Positions 1 through 9,245 are shown, counted from the first letter of the stretch. The stretch is DNA of 64,000 bases from Pseudomonas fluorescens (GCF_040448305.1 NZ_CP148752.1:248001-312000), one strand, 5' to 3'. The notes: generated from the letters alone by a model not told the origin. Translations and numbers: made by a program.

Positions 1-437
1 ACGACGCCATCGACTTCGTGAAAACCCGCGCCCGGCCGTGGATCGACGCCAAGGTCGAGCGGGCCAGTGATGACCTGTACGTGATCGCCGATATCGGCAA
101 GTTGAAAATCGAATTGCACGCCGCCGAAGCGCTGCTGCGCAAGGCCGGACAAGTGCTCGATGAAGTCAGCGCCGCACCCTTCACCGCCGAGTCTGCCGCC
201 CGCGCCTCGATTGCCGTGGCCGAGGCCAAAGTGCTGAGCACCGAGATTTCGTTGCTGGCCAGCGAAAAGCTGCTCGAACTGGCCGGCAGCCGCGCGACCC
301 TCGCCGAATTCAACCTCGATCGCCACTGGCGCAACGCCCGGGTGCATACCCTGCACGATCCGGTGCGCTGGAAGTATTACGCGGTCGGCGCCTATCGCCT
401 CAACGGCACGCTGCCTAATCGCCATTCCTGGATCTGA
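1..437 (+). CDS. SfnB-like acyl-CoA dehydrogenase-family flavoenzyme, C-terminal part (5' end outside window)
   Basis: The reading frame is open from base 3 and ends in TGA at 435-437, so this is the last ~144 residues of a gene that starts before the window. The segment is the C-terminal helical bundle of the acyl-CoA dehydrogenase fold, including the DRHWRNARVHTLHDPVRWKY signature near the end. It is clearly paralogous to the C-terminus of the next gene. SfnB-type proteins are flavoenzymes used to release sulfur from organosulfur compounds under sulfate limitation. The next gene starts 23 bases downstream on the same strand, so an operon is likely. Family assignment is firm; the substrate is not known. 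Confidence 0.85.
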   Translation, partial: DAIDFVKTRARPWIDAKVERASDDLYVIADIGKLKIELHAAEALLRKAGQVLDEVSAAPFTAESAARASIAVAEAKVLSTEISLLASEKLLELAGSRATLAEFNLDRHWRNARVHTLHDPVRWKYYAVGAYRLNGTLPNRHSWI

Positions 438-460
438 CGACCAGACATCTGGAGAAACAC

Positions 461-1654
461 ATGACAAGTTCTCACCCCGTCGCGGTCATCACCAGCGATG
501 AACAAGCCCTGATCGTCGCCAGCGACCTTGCCGAAGACTTCAAGCGCGACAGCGCCACACGCGACCGCGAACGCCGTTTGCCACACCCGGAACTGGAGGT
601 GTTTTCCCGCTCGGGTCTGTGGGGTATCAGCGTGCCAAAGGAATACGGCGGCGCCGGTGTTTCCAACGTCACCCTGGCCAAGGTCATCGCCTTGATCGCC
701 CGGGCCGACGGCTCGCTTGGGCAGATTCCACAGAACCATTTCTATGCCCTCGAAGTGCTGCGGGTGAACGGCAGCCACGAGCAGAAGCAACGCCTGTACG
801 CTGAGGTTTTGGCCGGTCAGCGCTTCGGCAATGCGTTGGCCGAACTCGGCACCAAAACCGCACACGATCGCGTCACCAGCCTGACTCGCGACGCCAGTGG
901 CTATCGCATCAATGGTCGCAAGTTCTACGCCACCGGCGCGATCTACGCCCAGCGCATTCCCACCTCGGTGGTGGATGAAAATGGCGTGCAGCAACTGGCG
1001 TTCGTCCCGCGCGACAGCAAGGGCCTGAGCGTGATCGACGACTGGAGCGGTTTCGGCCAGCGCACCACCGGCAGCGGTTCGGTGGTGTTCGAAGATGTCT
1101 ACGTCGCCGCCGAAGATGTCATCCCCTTTCAGAGCGCTTTCGAGCGCCCGACCCCGGTCGGCCCGCTGGCGCAGATTCTCCATGCCGCCATCGACACCGG
1201 CATCGCCCGCGCCGCCTATGAAGATGCACTGCACTTCGTGCGCACGAAAACCCGGCCGTGGATCGACGCCACCCACGAAAAAGCCACGGACGATCCGCTG
1301 ACCCTCAAGAGCTTCGGCCACCTGAGCATTCGCCTGCACGCCGCCGAGGCACTGCTGGAGCGTGCCGGTGAATACATCGACCAGGCTCAGGCAGGCACCC
1401 ATGCCCAGACCGTTGCTGCCGCGTCGATTGCCGTCGCCGAAGCCCGCGCCCTCAGTACCGAAATCTCCCTGGCCGCCGGCAGCACACTGTTCGAACTGGC
1501 CGGCAGCCAGGCAACCCTGATCGAACACGGCCTCGACCGCCACTGGCGCAACGCCCGGGTGCACACCCTGCACGACCCGGTGCGCTGGAAGTACCACGCC
1601 GTCGGCAATTACTACCTCAACGATGAAAACCCGCCACTGCGGGGGACCATCTGA
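461..1654 (+). CDS. SfnB-family sulfur acquisition oxidoreductase
   Basis: The 397-residue protein has the complete acyl-CoA dehydrogenase-like fold: an N-terminal helical domain with SVPKEYGGAG near residue 60, a central beta domain and a C-terminal helical bundle ending in RHWRNARVHTLHDPVRWKY. It belongs to the DszC/SfnB branch, whose members use reduced flavin in organosulfur oxidation instead of dehydrogenating acyl-CoA. It lies between a paralogue and an NtaA/DszA-type monooxygenase; its stop codon (1652-1654) directly precedes the next ATG. The context points to sulfonate, sulfone or thioether desulfurisation. A GGAG ribosome site lies before the ATG. Confidence 0.9.
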   Translation: MTSSHPVAVITSDEQALIVASDLAEDFKRDSATRDRERRLPHPELEVFSRSGLWGISVPKEYGGAGVSNVTLAKVIALIARADGSLGQIPQNHFYALEVLRVNGSHEQKQRLYAEVLAGQRFGNALAELGTKTAHDRVTSLTRDASGYRINGRKFYATGAIYAQRIPTSVVDENGVQQLAFVPRDSKGLSVIDDWSGFGQRTTGSGSVVFEDVYVAAEDVIPFQSAFERPTPVGPLAQILHAAIDTGIARAAYEDALHFVRTKTRPWIDATHEKATDDPLTLKSFGHLSIRLHAAEALLERAGEYIDQAQAGTHAQTVAAASIAVAEARALSTEISLAAGSTLFELAGSQATLIEHGLDRHWRNARVHTLHDPVRWKYHAVGNYYLNDENPPLRGTI

Positions 1655-3013
1655 ATGGCCGCCGTGAAAAAGAAAATCCTGCTCAATGCCTTCAACATGA
1701 ATTGCATCGGGCACATCAACCATGGCTTGTGGACGCACCCGCGCGACACGTCCACCCGCTACAACACGATCGAATATTGGACCGAATTGGCGCAGCTTCT
1801 GGAGCGCGGGCTGTTCGACGGTCTGTTCATCGCCGACATCGTCGGGGTCTACGACGTCTACCAGAACTCGGTGGACGTGCCGTTGAAAGAGTCGATCCAG
1901 TTGCCGGTCAACGACCCGTTGTTGCTGGTTTCAGCTATGGCCGCGGTGACGAAAAACCTCGGCTTCGGCCTGACCGCCAACCTCACCTACGAAGCGCCGT
2001 ATCTGTTCGCCCGACGCCTGTCGACGCTGGATCACCTGAGTCGCGGGCGTGTCGGCTGGAACATCGTCACCGGCTATCTCGACAGCGCCGCCAAGGCCAT
2101 GGGCCTGAGCGAACAGGTCGAGCATGACCGCCGCTATGACCAGGCCGATGAGTACCTGGAGGTGCTCTACAAACTCCTGGAAGGCAGTTGGGAAAACGGC
2201 GCGGTACTCAACGATCCGCAGCAACGGATCTACGCGCAGCCGGACAAAGTGCACAAGGTCGAGCACAAGGGCGAGTTCTATCAGGTCGAGGGTTATCACC
2301 TCTGCGAACCCTCGCCGCAGCGCACGCCGGTGCTGTTCCAGGCTGGCAGCTCGGATCGCGGGTTGCTGTTCGCCGGGCGACATGCCGAGTGCGTGTTCAT
2401 CAGCGGCCAGACCAAGGCATCGACCAAGGCGCAGGTGGACAAGGTGCGCACCGCGGCCGCCTCCGCCGGGCGCAATCCCGAGGACATCAAGGTGTTCATG
2501 GGGCTGAACGTGATCGTTGGCGCCACCGAAGAGCTTGGCTGGAAGAAGCACGCCGAATACCTGAGCTACGCCAGTGCCGAGGCGGGTGTTGCGCACTTCT
2601 CGGCGTCCACCGGGATCGATTTTTCCCAGTATGAAATCGACGAGCCGATCCAGTACGTGAAAAGCAACGCGATCCAGTCCGCCACCAAACACCTGCAAAA
2701 CAACGACTGGACCCGACGCAAATTGCTGGAACAACACGCCCTCGGCGGCCGCTACATCACTGTGGTCGGTTCGCCGCAGCAAGTGGCGGATGAGCTGGAG
2801 TCGTGGATCGCCGAAACCGGGCTGGATGGCTTCAACCTCACGCGGATTGTCACGCCGGAAAGCTATGTGGATTTCATCGAATTGGTGATTCCCGAGTTGC
2901 AACGGCGGGGCTCGTACAAGACGGCGTACGACAGCGGCACCTTGCGCGAAAAGCTGTTTCAGCGGGAGGCGTTTTTGCCTGAGCAACATACCGGCTCGGC
3001 TTTCCGACGCTAA
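1655..3013 (+). CDS. NtaA/SnaA/DszA-family flavin-dependent monooxygenase
   Basis: This 452-residue protein is a bacterial luciferase-like monooxygenase of the NtaA/SnaA/DszA/SfnG type. Family hallmarks visible are the N-terminal LLNAFNMNC strand, the substrate-side GLFDGLFIADIVGVYD, LSRGRVGWNIVTGYLDSAA, and SPQRTPVLFQAGSSDRG. Members use FMNH2 from a separate reductase to oxidise sulfur or amine substrates and cleave C-S or C-N bonds. No flavin reductase is seen in the window. It follows SfnB with no gap and precedes a MetQNI-like importer, which fits an uptake-plus-desulfurisation unit. Confidence 0.9.
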   Translation: MAAVKKKILLNAFNMNCIGHINHGLWTHPRDTSTRYNTIEYWTELAQLLERGLFDGLFIADIVGVYDVYQNSVDVPLKESIQLPVNDPLLLVSAMAAVTKNLGFGLTANLTYEAPYLFARRLSTLDHLSRGRVGWNIVTGYLDSAAKAMGLSEQVEHDRRYDQADEYLEVLYKLLEGSWENGAVLNDPQQRIYAQPDKVHKVEHKGEFYQVEGYHLCEPSPQRTPVLFQAGSSDRGLLFAGRHAECVFISGQTKASTKAQVDKVRTAAASAGRNPEDIKVFMGLNVIVGATEELGWKKHAEYLSYASAEAGVAHFSASTGIDFSQYEIDEPIQYVKSNAIQSATKHLQNNDWTRRKLLEQHALGGRYITVVGSPQQVADELESWIAETGLDGFNLTRIVTPESYVDFIELVIPELQRRGSYKTAYDSGTLREKLFQREAFLPEQHTGSAFRR

Positions 3014-3016
3014 AAG

Positions 3017-3093
3017 CATCGCGAGCAAGCTCGCTCCCACAGGGGTTTTGTGAACACCCGAGATCCACTGTGGGAGCGAGCTTGCTCGCGATG
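3017..3093. repeat. REP doublet (head-to-head REP pair)
   Basis: Two copies of the palindromic REP unit GTGGGAGCGAGCTTGCTCGC lie in opposite orientation about 25 bases apart, between the monooxygenase stop and metQ. Such REP pairs are the mobile, RAYT-associated repeats of fluorescent pseudomonads. They may also stabilise or attenuate the mRNA upstream. Confidence 0.9.
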
Positions 3094-3143
3094 AGGCCCG
3101 AACAGACACCACAAACTCTATGCACTGACTGGAAAACCTGATC

Positions 3144-3953
3144 ATGAAAAAGAACTACCTCTCTCACCCAGTCAAAGCACTGGCCCTGGCCCTCGGCCTG
3201 TTCAGCTCGGCAACCTTCGCCGCCGACGCGCCACTGAAAATCGGCACCACCGCCGCCTTCGCCATTCCTCTGGAAGCGGCGGTCGAAGAAGCCGGCAAAC
3301 AAGGCCTGAAAGTCGAACTGGTGGAGTTCAGCGACTGGATCGCGCCGAACGTCAGTCTGGCTTCAGGCGACATCGACGTGAACTACTTCCAGCACATCCC
3401 GTTCCTGGAAAACGCCAAGGCTGCATCAGGTTTCGACCTCGTGCCGTTCGCACCGGGCATCATCAACAACGTCGGCCTCTACTCGAAGAAATACAAAAGC
3501 TTCGACGAACTGCCGCAAGGCGCCAGCGTGGCCATCGCCAACGATCCGATCAACAGCGGTCGTGGCTTGCAGCTGCTGGCCAAGGCCGGTCTGATCACCC
3601 TCAAGCCCGGCGTCGGCTACAAGGCCACCGAAGAAGACATCATCGCCAACCCGAAGCACATCAAGATCCTCCAGGTCGAAGCCGTGCAACTGGTTCGTGC
3701 CTATGACGATGCCGATCTGGTGCAGGGCTATCCGGCCTACATTCGCTTGTCGAAAACCTTCGATGCGGGCTCCGCGCTGCTGTTCGACGGCCTCGATCAC
3801 AAGGAGTACGTGATTCAATTCGTGATCCAGCCGAAGAGCAAAACCGACCCGCGCCTGATCAAGTTCGTCGACATCTACCAGCACTCACCGGCTGTGCGCG
3901 CCGCGCTGGATAAAGCTCACGGCAAGCTCTATCAAGCCGGTTGGGAAAGCTGA
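3144..3953 (+). CDS. MetQ/NlpA-family substrate-binding protein
   Basis: The 269-residue protein is a periplasmic solute-binding protein of the NlpA/MetQ family, shown by KIGTT at the mature N-terminus, DIDVNYFQHIPFLE and VAIANDPINSGRGLQLL. The signal peptide (residues 1-26) ends in SSATFA-AD, a type I cleavage site. There is no lipobox cysteine, unlike most MetQ lipoproteins. Its stop lies two bases before the ATPase ATG, so it is the binding component of the metQNI-like operon. Next to SfnB and DszA-type enzymes the ligand may be methionine or another organosulfur compound; the exact ligand is inferred. Confidence 0.88.
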   Translation: MKKNYLSHPVKALALALGLFSSATFAADAPLKIGTTAAFAIPLEAAVEEAGKQGLKVELVEFSDWIAPNVSLASGDIDVNYFQHIPFLENAKAASGFDLVPFAPGIINNVGLYSKKYKSFDELPQGASVAIANDPINSGRGLQLLAKAGLITLKPGVGYKATEEDIIANPKHIKILQVEAVQLVRAYDDADLVQGYPAYIRLSKTFDAGSALLFDGLDHKEYVIQFVIQPKSKTDPRLIKFVDIYQHSPAVRAALDKAHGKLYQAGWES

Positions 3954-3955
3954 GC

Positions 3956-5077
3956 ATGACCGCCGCCATCCAACGGCGACTGGAGCTTCCAGAGCCTGCA
4001 AAAGCTGCACAAACGGAGCTGCATCCCGAGCTCAATCGTGCTCATGTGCGCTTCATCAATCTGGGTAAAACCTACAACGGCCAGCAAGGACCGGTGGCCG
4101 CGTTGCACGGCATCGACCTGGCGATCCAGCGCGGCGAAGTGTTCGGCATCATCGGCCGCAGCGGCGCCGGCAAGTCGTCGCTGATCCGCACCATCAATCG
4201 CCTCGAACAGCCGAGCAGCGGTCGGGTGCTGATCGATCAAGTGGACATCGGCGAGTTCGACGAAGACCGCCTGGTGGCGCTGCGTCGGCGCATCGGCATG
4301 ATCTTCCAGCACTTCAACCTGATGTCGGCCAAGACCGTTTGGCAGAACGTCGAGCTGCCGCTGAAAGTCGCCGGCGTACCCAAGGAACAACGGGAGCAGA
4401 AGGTCCGTGAACTGCTGGAATTGGTGGGCTTGCAGGCCAAGCACAAGGCTTACCCGGCGCAGTTGTCCGGCGGGCAGAAACAGCGCGTGGGCATTGCCCG
4501 GGCGCTGGTGCATGACCCGCAGATCCTGTTGTGCGACGAAGCCACTTCAGCGCTGGACCCGGAGACTACGCAATCGATCCTTGGCCTGCTGCGCGAGATC
4601 AATCAGCGCCTGGGCCTGACCATTGTGCTGATCACCCACGAGATGGCGGTAATCCGTGAGATCTGTGATCGCGTGGTTGTCCTGGAACACGGGCGCATCG
4701 TCGAGCAAGGGCCGGTGTGGGAAGTGTTCGGCAATCCACAGCATGAGGTCAGCAAGACATTGCTGGCACCCTTGCAACACGCATTGCCGAAAGAGCTGCA
4801 AAGACGTTTGCAGGCGCAGCCAAATTCCTCGGACGCCGCCGTGGTCCTGCGCTTGCAGTTCACCGGCAGCCAACGCGACGAACCGGACCTGGCGGCACTG
4901 TTCAGCGCCCTCGGAGGCCGTGTGCGATTGCTGCAAGGCGGCGTGGAACGGATTCAGGGCCATGCCCTCGGGCAACTGCTGCTGGCAGTGACCGGCTCGA
5001 CTCTCGATGCCGAGCAATTGCGTCAACGCGCCGGCCATTGGGCGCAACAAGTGGAGGTATTGGGTTATGTGGTTTGA
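3956..5077 (+). CDS. MetN-like ABC transporter ATP-binding protein
   Basis: This ATPase has Walker A GRSGAGKSS, signature LSGGQKQR, Walker B ILLCDEATSALD and the H-loop ITHE. The C-terminal ~90 residues resemble the NIL regulatory domain that lets MetN sense cytoplasmic methionine. A TTG codon at 3941 lies in frame, but the ATG at 3956, two bases after metQ, is the natural start. It overlaps the permease gene by 11 bases. It powers uptake through MetI, probably of methionine or a related sulfur compound. Confidence 0.9.
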   Translation: MTAAIQRRLELPEPAKAAQTELHPELNRAHVRFINLGKTYNGQQGPVAALHGIDLAIQRGEVFGIIGRSGAGKSSLIRTINRLEQPSSGRVLIDQVDIGEFDEDRLVALRRRIGMIFQHFNLMSAKTVWQNVELPLKVAGVPKEQREQKVRELLELVGLQAKHKAYPAQLSGGQKQRVGIARALVHDPQILLCDEATSALDPETTQSILGLLREINQRLGLTIVLITHEMAVIREICDRVVVLEHGRIVEQGPVWEVFGNPQHEVSKTLLAPLQHALPKELQRRLQAQPNSSDAAVVLRLQFTGSQRDEPDLAALFSALGGRVRLLQGGVERIQGHALGQLLLAVTGSTLDAEQLRQRAGHWAQQVEVLGYVV

Positions 5078-5711
5078 TCGCTTGCTGCAGGGTTTCATCG
5101 ACACGTTTTTGATGGTCGGCGTGTCGTCGTTGATCGCACTGTTGGCGGGCATTCCGCTGGCGGTGATCCTGGTCACCAGCTCCAAGGGCGGCATCTACGA
5201 AGCCCCGGCGCTGAACCGCGCACTGGGCGCGTTCGTGAACCTGTTTCGCTCGATTCCGTTTCTGATTTTGATGGTGGCGCTGATTCCGTTCACCCGATTG
5301 ATCGTCGGCACCACCTATGGCGTATGGGCGGCTGTGGTGCCGCTGACCATCGCGGCTACGCCGTTCTTTGCGCGCATTGCCGAAGTCAGCTTGCGCGAGG
5401 TCGACCATGGATTGATCGAAGCGGCGCAAGCCATGGGCTGCCGGCGTTGGCACATCGTCTGGCACGTGTTGTTGCCGGAAGCGCTGCCGGGGATTGTTGG
5501 CGGATTCACCATTACCCTGGTGACCATGATCAACTCGTCGGCCATGGCCGGGGCGATTGGCGCGGGTGGGCTGGGGGACATTGCCTATCGGTATGGGTAT
5601 CAGCGGTTTGATAGCCAGATCATGCTGACGGTGATTGTGTTGCTGGTGGTGTTGGTGGCTGTAATTCAGTTGGGTGGGGATCGGTTGGCTCGGGGGTTGA
5701 ACAAGCGTTGA
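5067..5711 (+). CDS. MetI-like ABC transporter permease
   Basis: The 214-residue membrane protein begins MWFDRLLQGFIDTFLMVGVS. It has about five hydrophobic segments and the permease EAA loop around EAAQAMGCRRWHIVWHVLLPEA, typical of MetI. The ATG at 5067 lies inside the end of the ATPase gene and is preferred over an in-frame start at 5007, because the MetI-like sequence begins there. It forms the transmembrane channel of the MetQNI-type importer. Downstream it converges with the RHS gene, only 38 bases away, and no terminator is apparent. Confidence 0.9.
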   Translation: MWFDRLLQGFIDTFLMVGVSSLIALLAGIPLAVILVTSSKGGIYEAPALNRALGAFVNLFRSIPFLILMVALIPFTRLIVGTTYGVWAAVVPLTIAATPFFARIAEVSLREVDHGLIEAAQAMGCRRWHIVWHVLLPEALPGIVGGFTITLVTMINSSAMAGAIGAGGLGDIAYRYGYQRFDSQIMLTVIVLLVVLVAVIQLGGDRLARGLNKR

Positions 5712-5749
5712 ACCGAAGGAAACCCTCACTCAATGGATCGCGCAAACAA

Positions 5750-8467
5750 CTATCTAAGCCCAATAGATGCAACGAGCATGGCATATGAATCAGCATTATT
5801 TAACAATACTTTTGTCGTCAGTTCAGGACTTTTGTTCAACGCTTTCCGTATTCCGTTTTCCCATGGCGTTTTAAAAAATTTTTGCCGCTTGTCACCTGAA
5901 ACGGTACTTACAGACTGTCGGGCGATGACATTATGTAACTTTTCCGTCTTGAGAAACTGTTGATTTGGATTATTTATATCTGGCTTTACAATTATATTAT
6001 CTAAATATATAAAATCTTGACTACCTAATCCGTCCTCCAGGTTGGAACCTTTAAAGTGAGATATTTCATGATAAATAGTCATCGCAATTTCCTCAGGCGT
6101 ATCTTTAAGCGTGTCCTCTGAAATGAATATTCGCTTGTGAGGATCGCGTGAAATTACATGTGCTTTCACATTATCATTTTTTGAGCCAATCAAAATAATA
6201 TCCCTATTGCCCGCGACATACTCCTTCACTGCCGAGTCCATAACCCTGATTTTTGGCAATAATTCCGATACAGGTACATCTCCAGCATACACAACGGAAA
6301 TTATTTTTTTTACGCCTTCCTCGACTGTCTGCTGCTCTAGAGCGCTGACGGTTTTTGCCGACCACTCCGATAACTTCGATAAACTTTCAGTCAATCGCTG
6401 TCCTTTATCAGGACTTTTATTCTTTATTTCATCTACACCCCGAGCGAGAAATGTGTTGCCTTTCAATTTTTCGATAAATTCCAGACTATCTCCACGCCCC
6501 CTTACCAAGCCATATTCATCACGATATGTAATTGGCGTGTTAGCACAAAAACAATACATGTTTAAACCATCAATATTTCCCGCTGGATCAGTGCTGATCC
6601 AGCGCTGCAACCACGGCGCGTAATACCGATACCCGTAGTAATACAGCCCCGTTGCATCCCGTTCCTTGTCCGAATACCGAATGGTCTTGTACTTCGCCAC
6701 CAACGCACTTTTACCGGCCCAGCATGCCGTACCACCACAGGGGTAATAGTGTTCCCGGGTCAGTACGCCCGCCTCGTCATCCAATTCCAGGGTGCTGGAG
6801 CCGAGGTGATCGCTGAGGCTGTAACGCAGTTGATCGTTGTGCGCACCTTCGGGCCAGTGCAGTGCCCGCACGCTACTGCGCCCGGCTTCGACGCTGATGA
6901 CGTGGTGTTCTTCACCGTCGGCCTGACGGTGGATTTCCAGACCGGGGAGGTAACGGACCTCGCTGCGCAGGGTGCGGCCGCTGCTGTGGGTGAATCCCGT
7001 TTTGCGCAAGCGATGGCCGGGGCGGTCGTAGCGGTAGCATTCGTAGTCGTCAGGCTCGGTTTCGCGGTTGACCAACGTCACGCGGCTCAACTGATTGCGG
7101 CTGTCCCAGAGCATGGCTTGCCCGCGCTGCAGTTCCTGTTGATTGCCACCGGTATCGAAACCCGAGGCGATGTCTGGCTCACCCGGCAGCGAGCCGTCGT
7201 CGCGTTGCGCGAGGCTACGGTTGCTTCGTGCCGAGGTGAACATCGAGAAGCCGGGCGCGCCGCTGTGCTGGCGGCTAATCAAATTCCCGCCCCGGTCGTA
7301 CTCGAAGCATTGGGTGTAATTGCGCCGTTGACTGGGGTCCAGCGGCGTGGGCAGCAGTGTCGGCAGGGCCGGGCCATGACTCGGCTGGCTGACCTCCCAG
7401 CCCTGGGCTTCGACCAGTTGATACAGGCTGTCGTAGCGGTAGCGATTGATTGGCTCGATGCGCTGGTTGTTGAAATGGCTGACGGCTTGGGACTCGTCGT
7501 GCAGCTTGACGATATTGCCCACCGGGTCGTAGACGTAGTTCAGGTCCTGCAAGGGCTTCTGGTTTCCGACTGCCGCTACCAGCCGGATCAGCCGGCCGTC
7601 ATCGGCAGCGTATTCGACGTGGGTCAGCACCCCATTGCCGGCGGTTTCGCGCTCGACCTGATCCTGGGCGTTGTAGCGAATGTCGTGGACCAAGGATTGC
7701 GGCTGCTTGCTCTCACCGGCCATTTGCAGCCAGACCTCACTCGGTTTGCCCGCCACGTCGTAACCAAAGGTGCGAACGTTGCCCATGGCATCGGTTTGTT
7801 CCTGAAGCTCGCCGATGGGATTGAATATGTGGCGGGTGATGAATGATTGGGCTTCCAGATACTCATCTCTGACATCGATTTCGATTGGCCAGTCGGGTGT
7901 TTCGAGGTCAGCGAGCAAGCGTTGCTCTTCAACCACCACGGCACCGGCGAGTCCGTAGTCGGCAGCCCAGTGTGTACCCGCCGGATCGTCATGACGGATC
8001 AACTGCCCGCACTGGTTGTGTTCGGCGAAAGCAGGAGCGGAATCTCCGTAGCTCAAGCGCTCCACCACGCGAGGTCGTTCCCCCGCGGCCTGTTCCGTGA
8101 CGGTGATCGGTCGCTGTTGTTCGTCGAACACCGTGTGACGCTGACTGCCTCGTGCATCCCAGAAGGCACAGGGCAAACCCGCCTGATCCAGCACACTCAA
8201 CTGCCACCCGGCATCGACGCTGTCCGTCAACAACGGTTGCCCACTCAAGCCGTAGACCGTGGTCAGGTTCGGCTTCGGCGCCGTGCCCCACAGCCGAGGG
8301 TCCCACGACTCGACCAACCGCCCCGCCGCGTCGAAGCGTTGCCGGGTGGTGCGCGGGTCAATCTCCGGGCTGTCGGGATGGCGGCAGTAACCCACACTGC
8401 GAATCGACAGGGCACGAGGATCGATGACCGACAGCGTTGGTGTCGCGGCGTGGTGGTGAGTGTTCAC
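5750..8467 (-). CDS. RHS/TccC-like protein with C-terminal HExxH metalloprotease-type tip
   Basis: The protein of about 905 residues starts at a GTG (MNTHHHAATPTLSVIDPRAL), with AAGGA upstream. The frame stays open further upstream, but that stretch contains a REP palindrome. Residues ~1-650 are an RHS/YD-repeat shell of the TccC type, closing with the core motif near DPAGNIDGLNMYCF and DEYGL. The last ~250 residues (about 5750-6505) are visibly AT-rich and unlike the shell. They carry HEISH at about residues 800-804 and NADSYAML near the C-terminus, resembling the zinc site and end motif of M35-like (aspzincin) toxin peptidases. This is a polymorphic toxin-tip arrangement. No immunity gene follows, because the gene converges on metI. 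Target and delivery are unknown. Confidence 0.88.
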   Translation of the reverse strand: MNTHHHAATPTLSVIDPRALSIRSVGYCRHPDSPEIDPRTTRQRFDAAGRLVESWDPRLWGTAPKPNLTTVYGLSGQPLLTDSVDAGWQLSVLDQAGLPCAFWDARGSQRHTVFDEQQRPITVTEQAAGERPRVVERLSYGDSAPAFAEHNQCGQLIRHDDPAGTHWAADYGLAGAVVVEEQRLLADLETPDWPIEIDVRDEYLEAQSFITRHIFNPIGELQEQTDAMGNVRTFGYDVAGKPSEVWLQMAGESKQPQSLVHDIRYNAQDQVERETAGNGVLTHVEYAADDGRLIRLVAAVGNQKPLQDLNYVYDPVGNIVKLHDESQAVSHFNNQRIEPINRYRYDSLYQLVEAQGWEVSQPSHGPALPTLLPTPLDPSQRRNYTQCFEYDRGGNLISRQHSGAPGFSMFTSARSNRSLAQRDDGSLPGEPDIASGFDTGGNQQELQRGQAMLWDSRNQLSRVTLVNRETEPDDYECYRYDRPGHRLRKTGFTHSSGRTLRSEVRYLPGLEIHRQADGEEHHVISVEAGRSSVRALHWPEGAHNDQLRYSLSDHLGSSTLELDDEAGVLTREHYYPCGGTACWAGKSALVAKYKTIRYSDKERDATGLYYYGYRYYAPWLQRWISTDPAGNIDGLNMYCFCANTPITYRDEYGLVRGRGDSLEFIEKLKGNTFLARGVDEIKNKSPDKGQRLTESLSKLSEWSAKTVSALEQQTVEEGVKKIISVVYAGDVPVSELLPKIRVMDSAVKEYVAGNRDIILIGSKNDNVKAHVISRDPHKRIFISEDTLKDTPEEIAMTIYHEISHFKGSNLEDGLGSQDFIYLDNIIVKPDINNPNQQFLKTEKLHNVIARQSVSTVSGDKRQKFFKTPWENGIRKALNKSPELTTKVLLNNADSYAMLVASIGLR

Positions 8468-8582
8468 GGCATTGACGGTCCTTCGCTCTGACTGAGGACA
8501 GACTGAGCCTTTTTTGACCGAGCCGAAACTGTAAGAAGTAACAGGTCGATGTCCGCGAAATGGCCATCGTCGGAACGCCGCC

Positions 8583-8605
8583 CGGAGCAAGCTCGCTCCC
8601 ACAGG
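8583..8605. repeat. single REP unit
   Basis: One REP palindrome, GAGCAAGCTCGCTCCCACAG, lies between the small gene at 8622-8912 and the RHS start. Its presence argues against the long upstream extension of the RHS reading frame. Confidence 0.8.
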
Positions 8606-8621
8606 AGGTTGTGGTGGTGCT

Positions 8622-8912
8622 TCAGCCGGTGAGTTTCGGCAAACGCTGCCGGGCGATGTCGAGCAGGTCATTGCCGTCCTGGGTCAGCAGGTACAGCGCG
8701 CTGACGATCTTGGGGATGTCGCTGGCATTGGCCTGTTTGAAGCACATGCAATAGAGGGTTTCGAGCAGGTCGCTGGCGGCGTGGATGCGTTGTCGGGCGG
8801 CGTCGAGGATCTCGAAGGGGTCGGCCTCGGTATCGATGACCAGCACCGGGGTTTCGCTGTAGCGGGTCTTGAGAGGGTGGTAGCGGGTTGTCAGTGAGTC
8901 GGGGTTTTTCAT
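8622..8912 (-). CDS. small hypothetical protein (DUF3077/DUF6124-like)
   Basis: The 96-residue protein is predicted all-helical, with PFEILDAARQRIHAASDLLETLY followed by a second helix ending in LLDIARQRLPKL. That pattern resembles the short pseudomonad families DUF3077/DUF6124, whose function is unknown. It lies about 150 bases upstream of the RHS gene on the same strand, with a REP unit between. Small proteins of this kind often sit near RHS genes, but a functional link is not established. Confidence 0.65.
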   Translation of the reverse strand: MKNPDSLTTRYHPLKTRYSETPVLVIDTEADPFEILDAARQRIHAASDLLETLYCMCFKQANASDIPKIVSALYLLTQDGNDLLDIARQRLPKLTG

Positions 8913-9245
8913 TGAGTGGGTCCTGTGCGAAATCGGCGAGTGTTCCCGGCAGGCCGAGACACTGTTTTCAGCCGCGCTGGAAACTATAGGAGGGTATGGC
9001 GTTACGGGACAAGACGGCTGAGATCGACAGGCTTTGTAAGGGTTTTGTCATATTTTGAGGAAGGGGACTACACGTTGGTGCTGGGTTTTCAACGTGGAAT
9101 GGCGAGAGGTAAAAATGCTTACAGCATTTTCAGCCGCTTCGCAGTAAATCTCGGTAGAGAGGGCCTTGGACTATGTCGGGTATTTCGAGTTTTGCGGTGG
9201 GTGTGTTGGCCTCTTCGCGAGCAGGCTCGCACCCACATTTGATCT
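8913..9245. other. 333-bp intergenic region with one REP unit
   Basis: No convincing gene is seen. The stretch holds a small inverted repeat, AAAATGCT..AGCATTTT (about 9112-9129), that may belong to a regulatory site for the minus-strand gene at 8622-8912. A single degenerate REP unit lies at about 9213-9237, just downstream of the peptidase stop codon. A 108-codon open frame on the plus strand shows no protein-like features. Confidence 0.5.

Noticed and set aside
392..1738. Long open frame antisense to the SfnB gene (448 codons)
   Set aside because: High-GC antisense shadow of a gene with strong family motifs; similar long shadows at 10736-11734, 15534-16937 and 27736-30330 were also dismissed.
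8468..8671. N-terminal extension of the RHS reading frame
   Set aside because: It translates a REP palindrome and lacks family similarity; the GTG at 8467 with an upstream AAGGA fits TccC-like N-termini.
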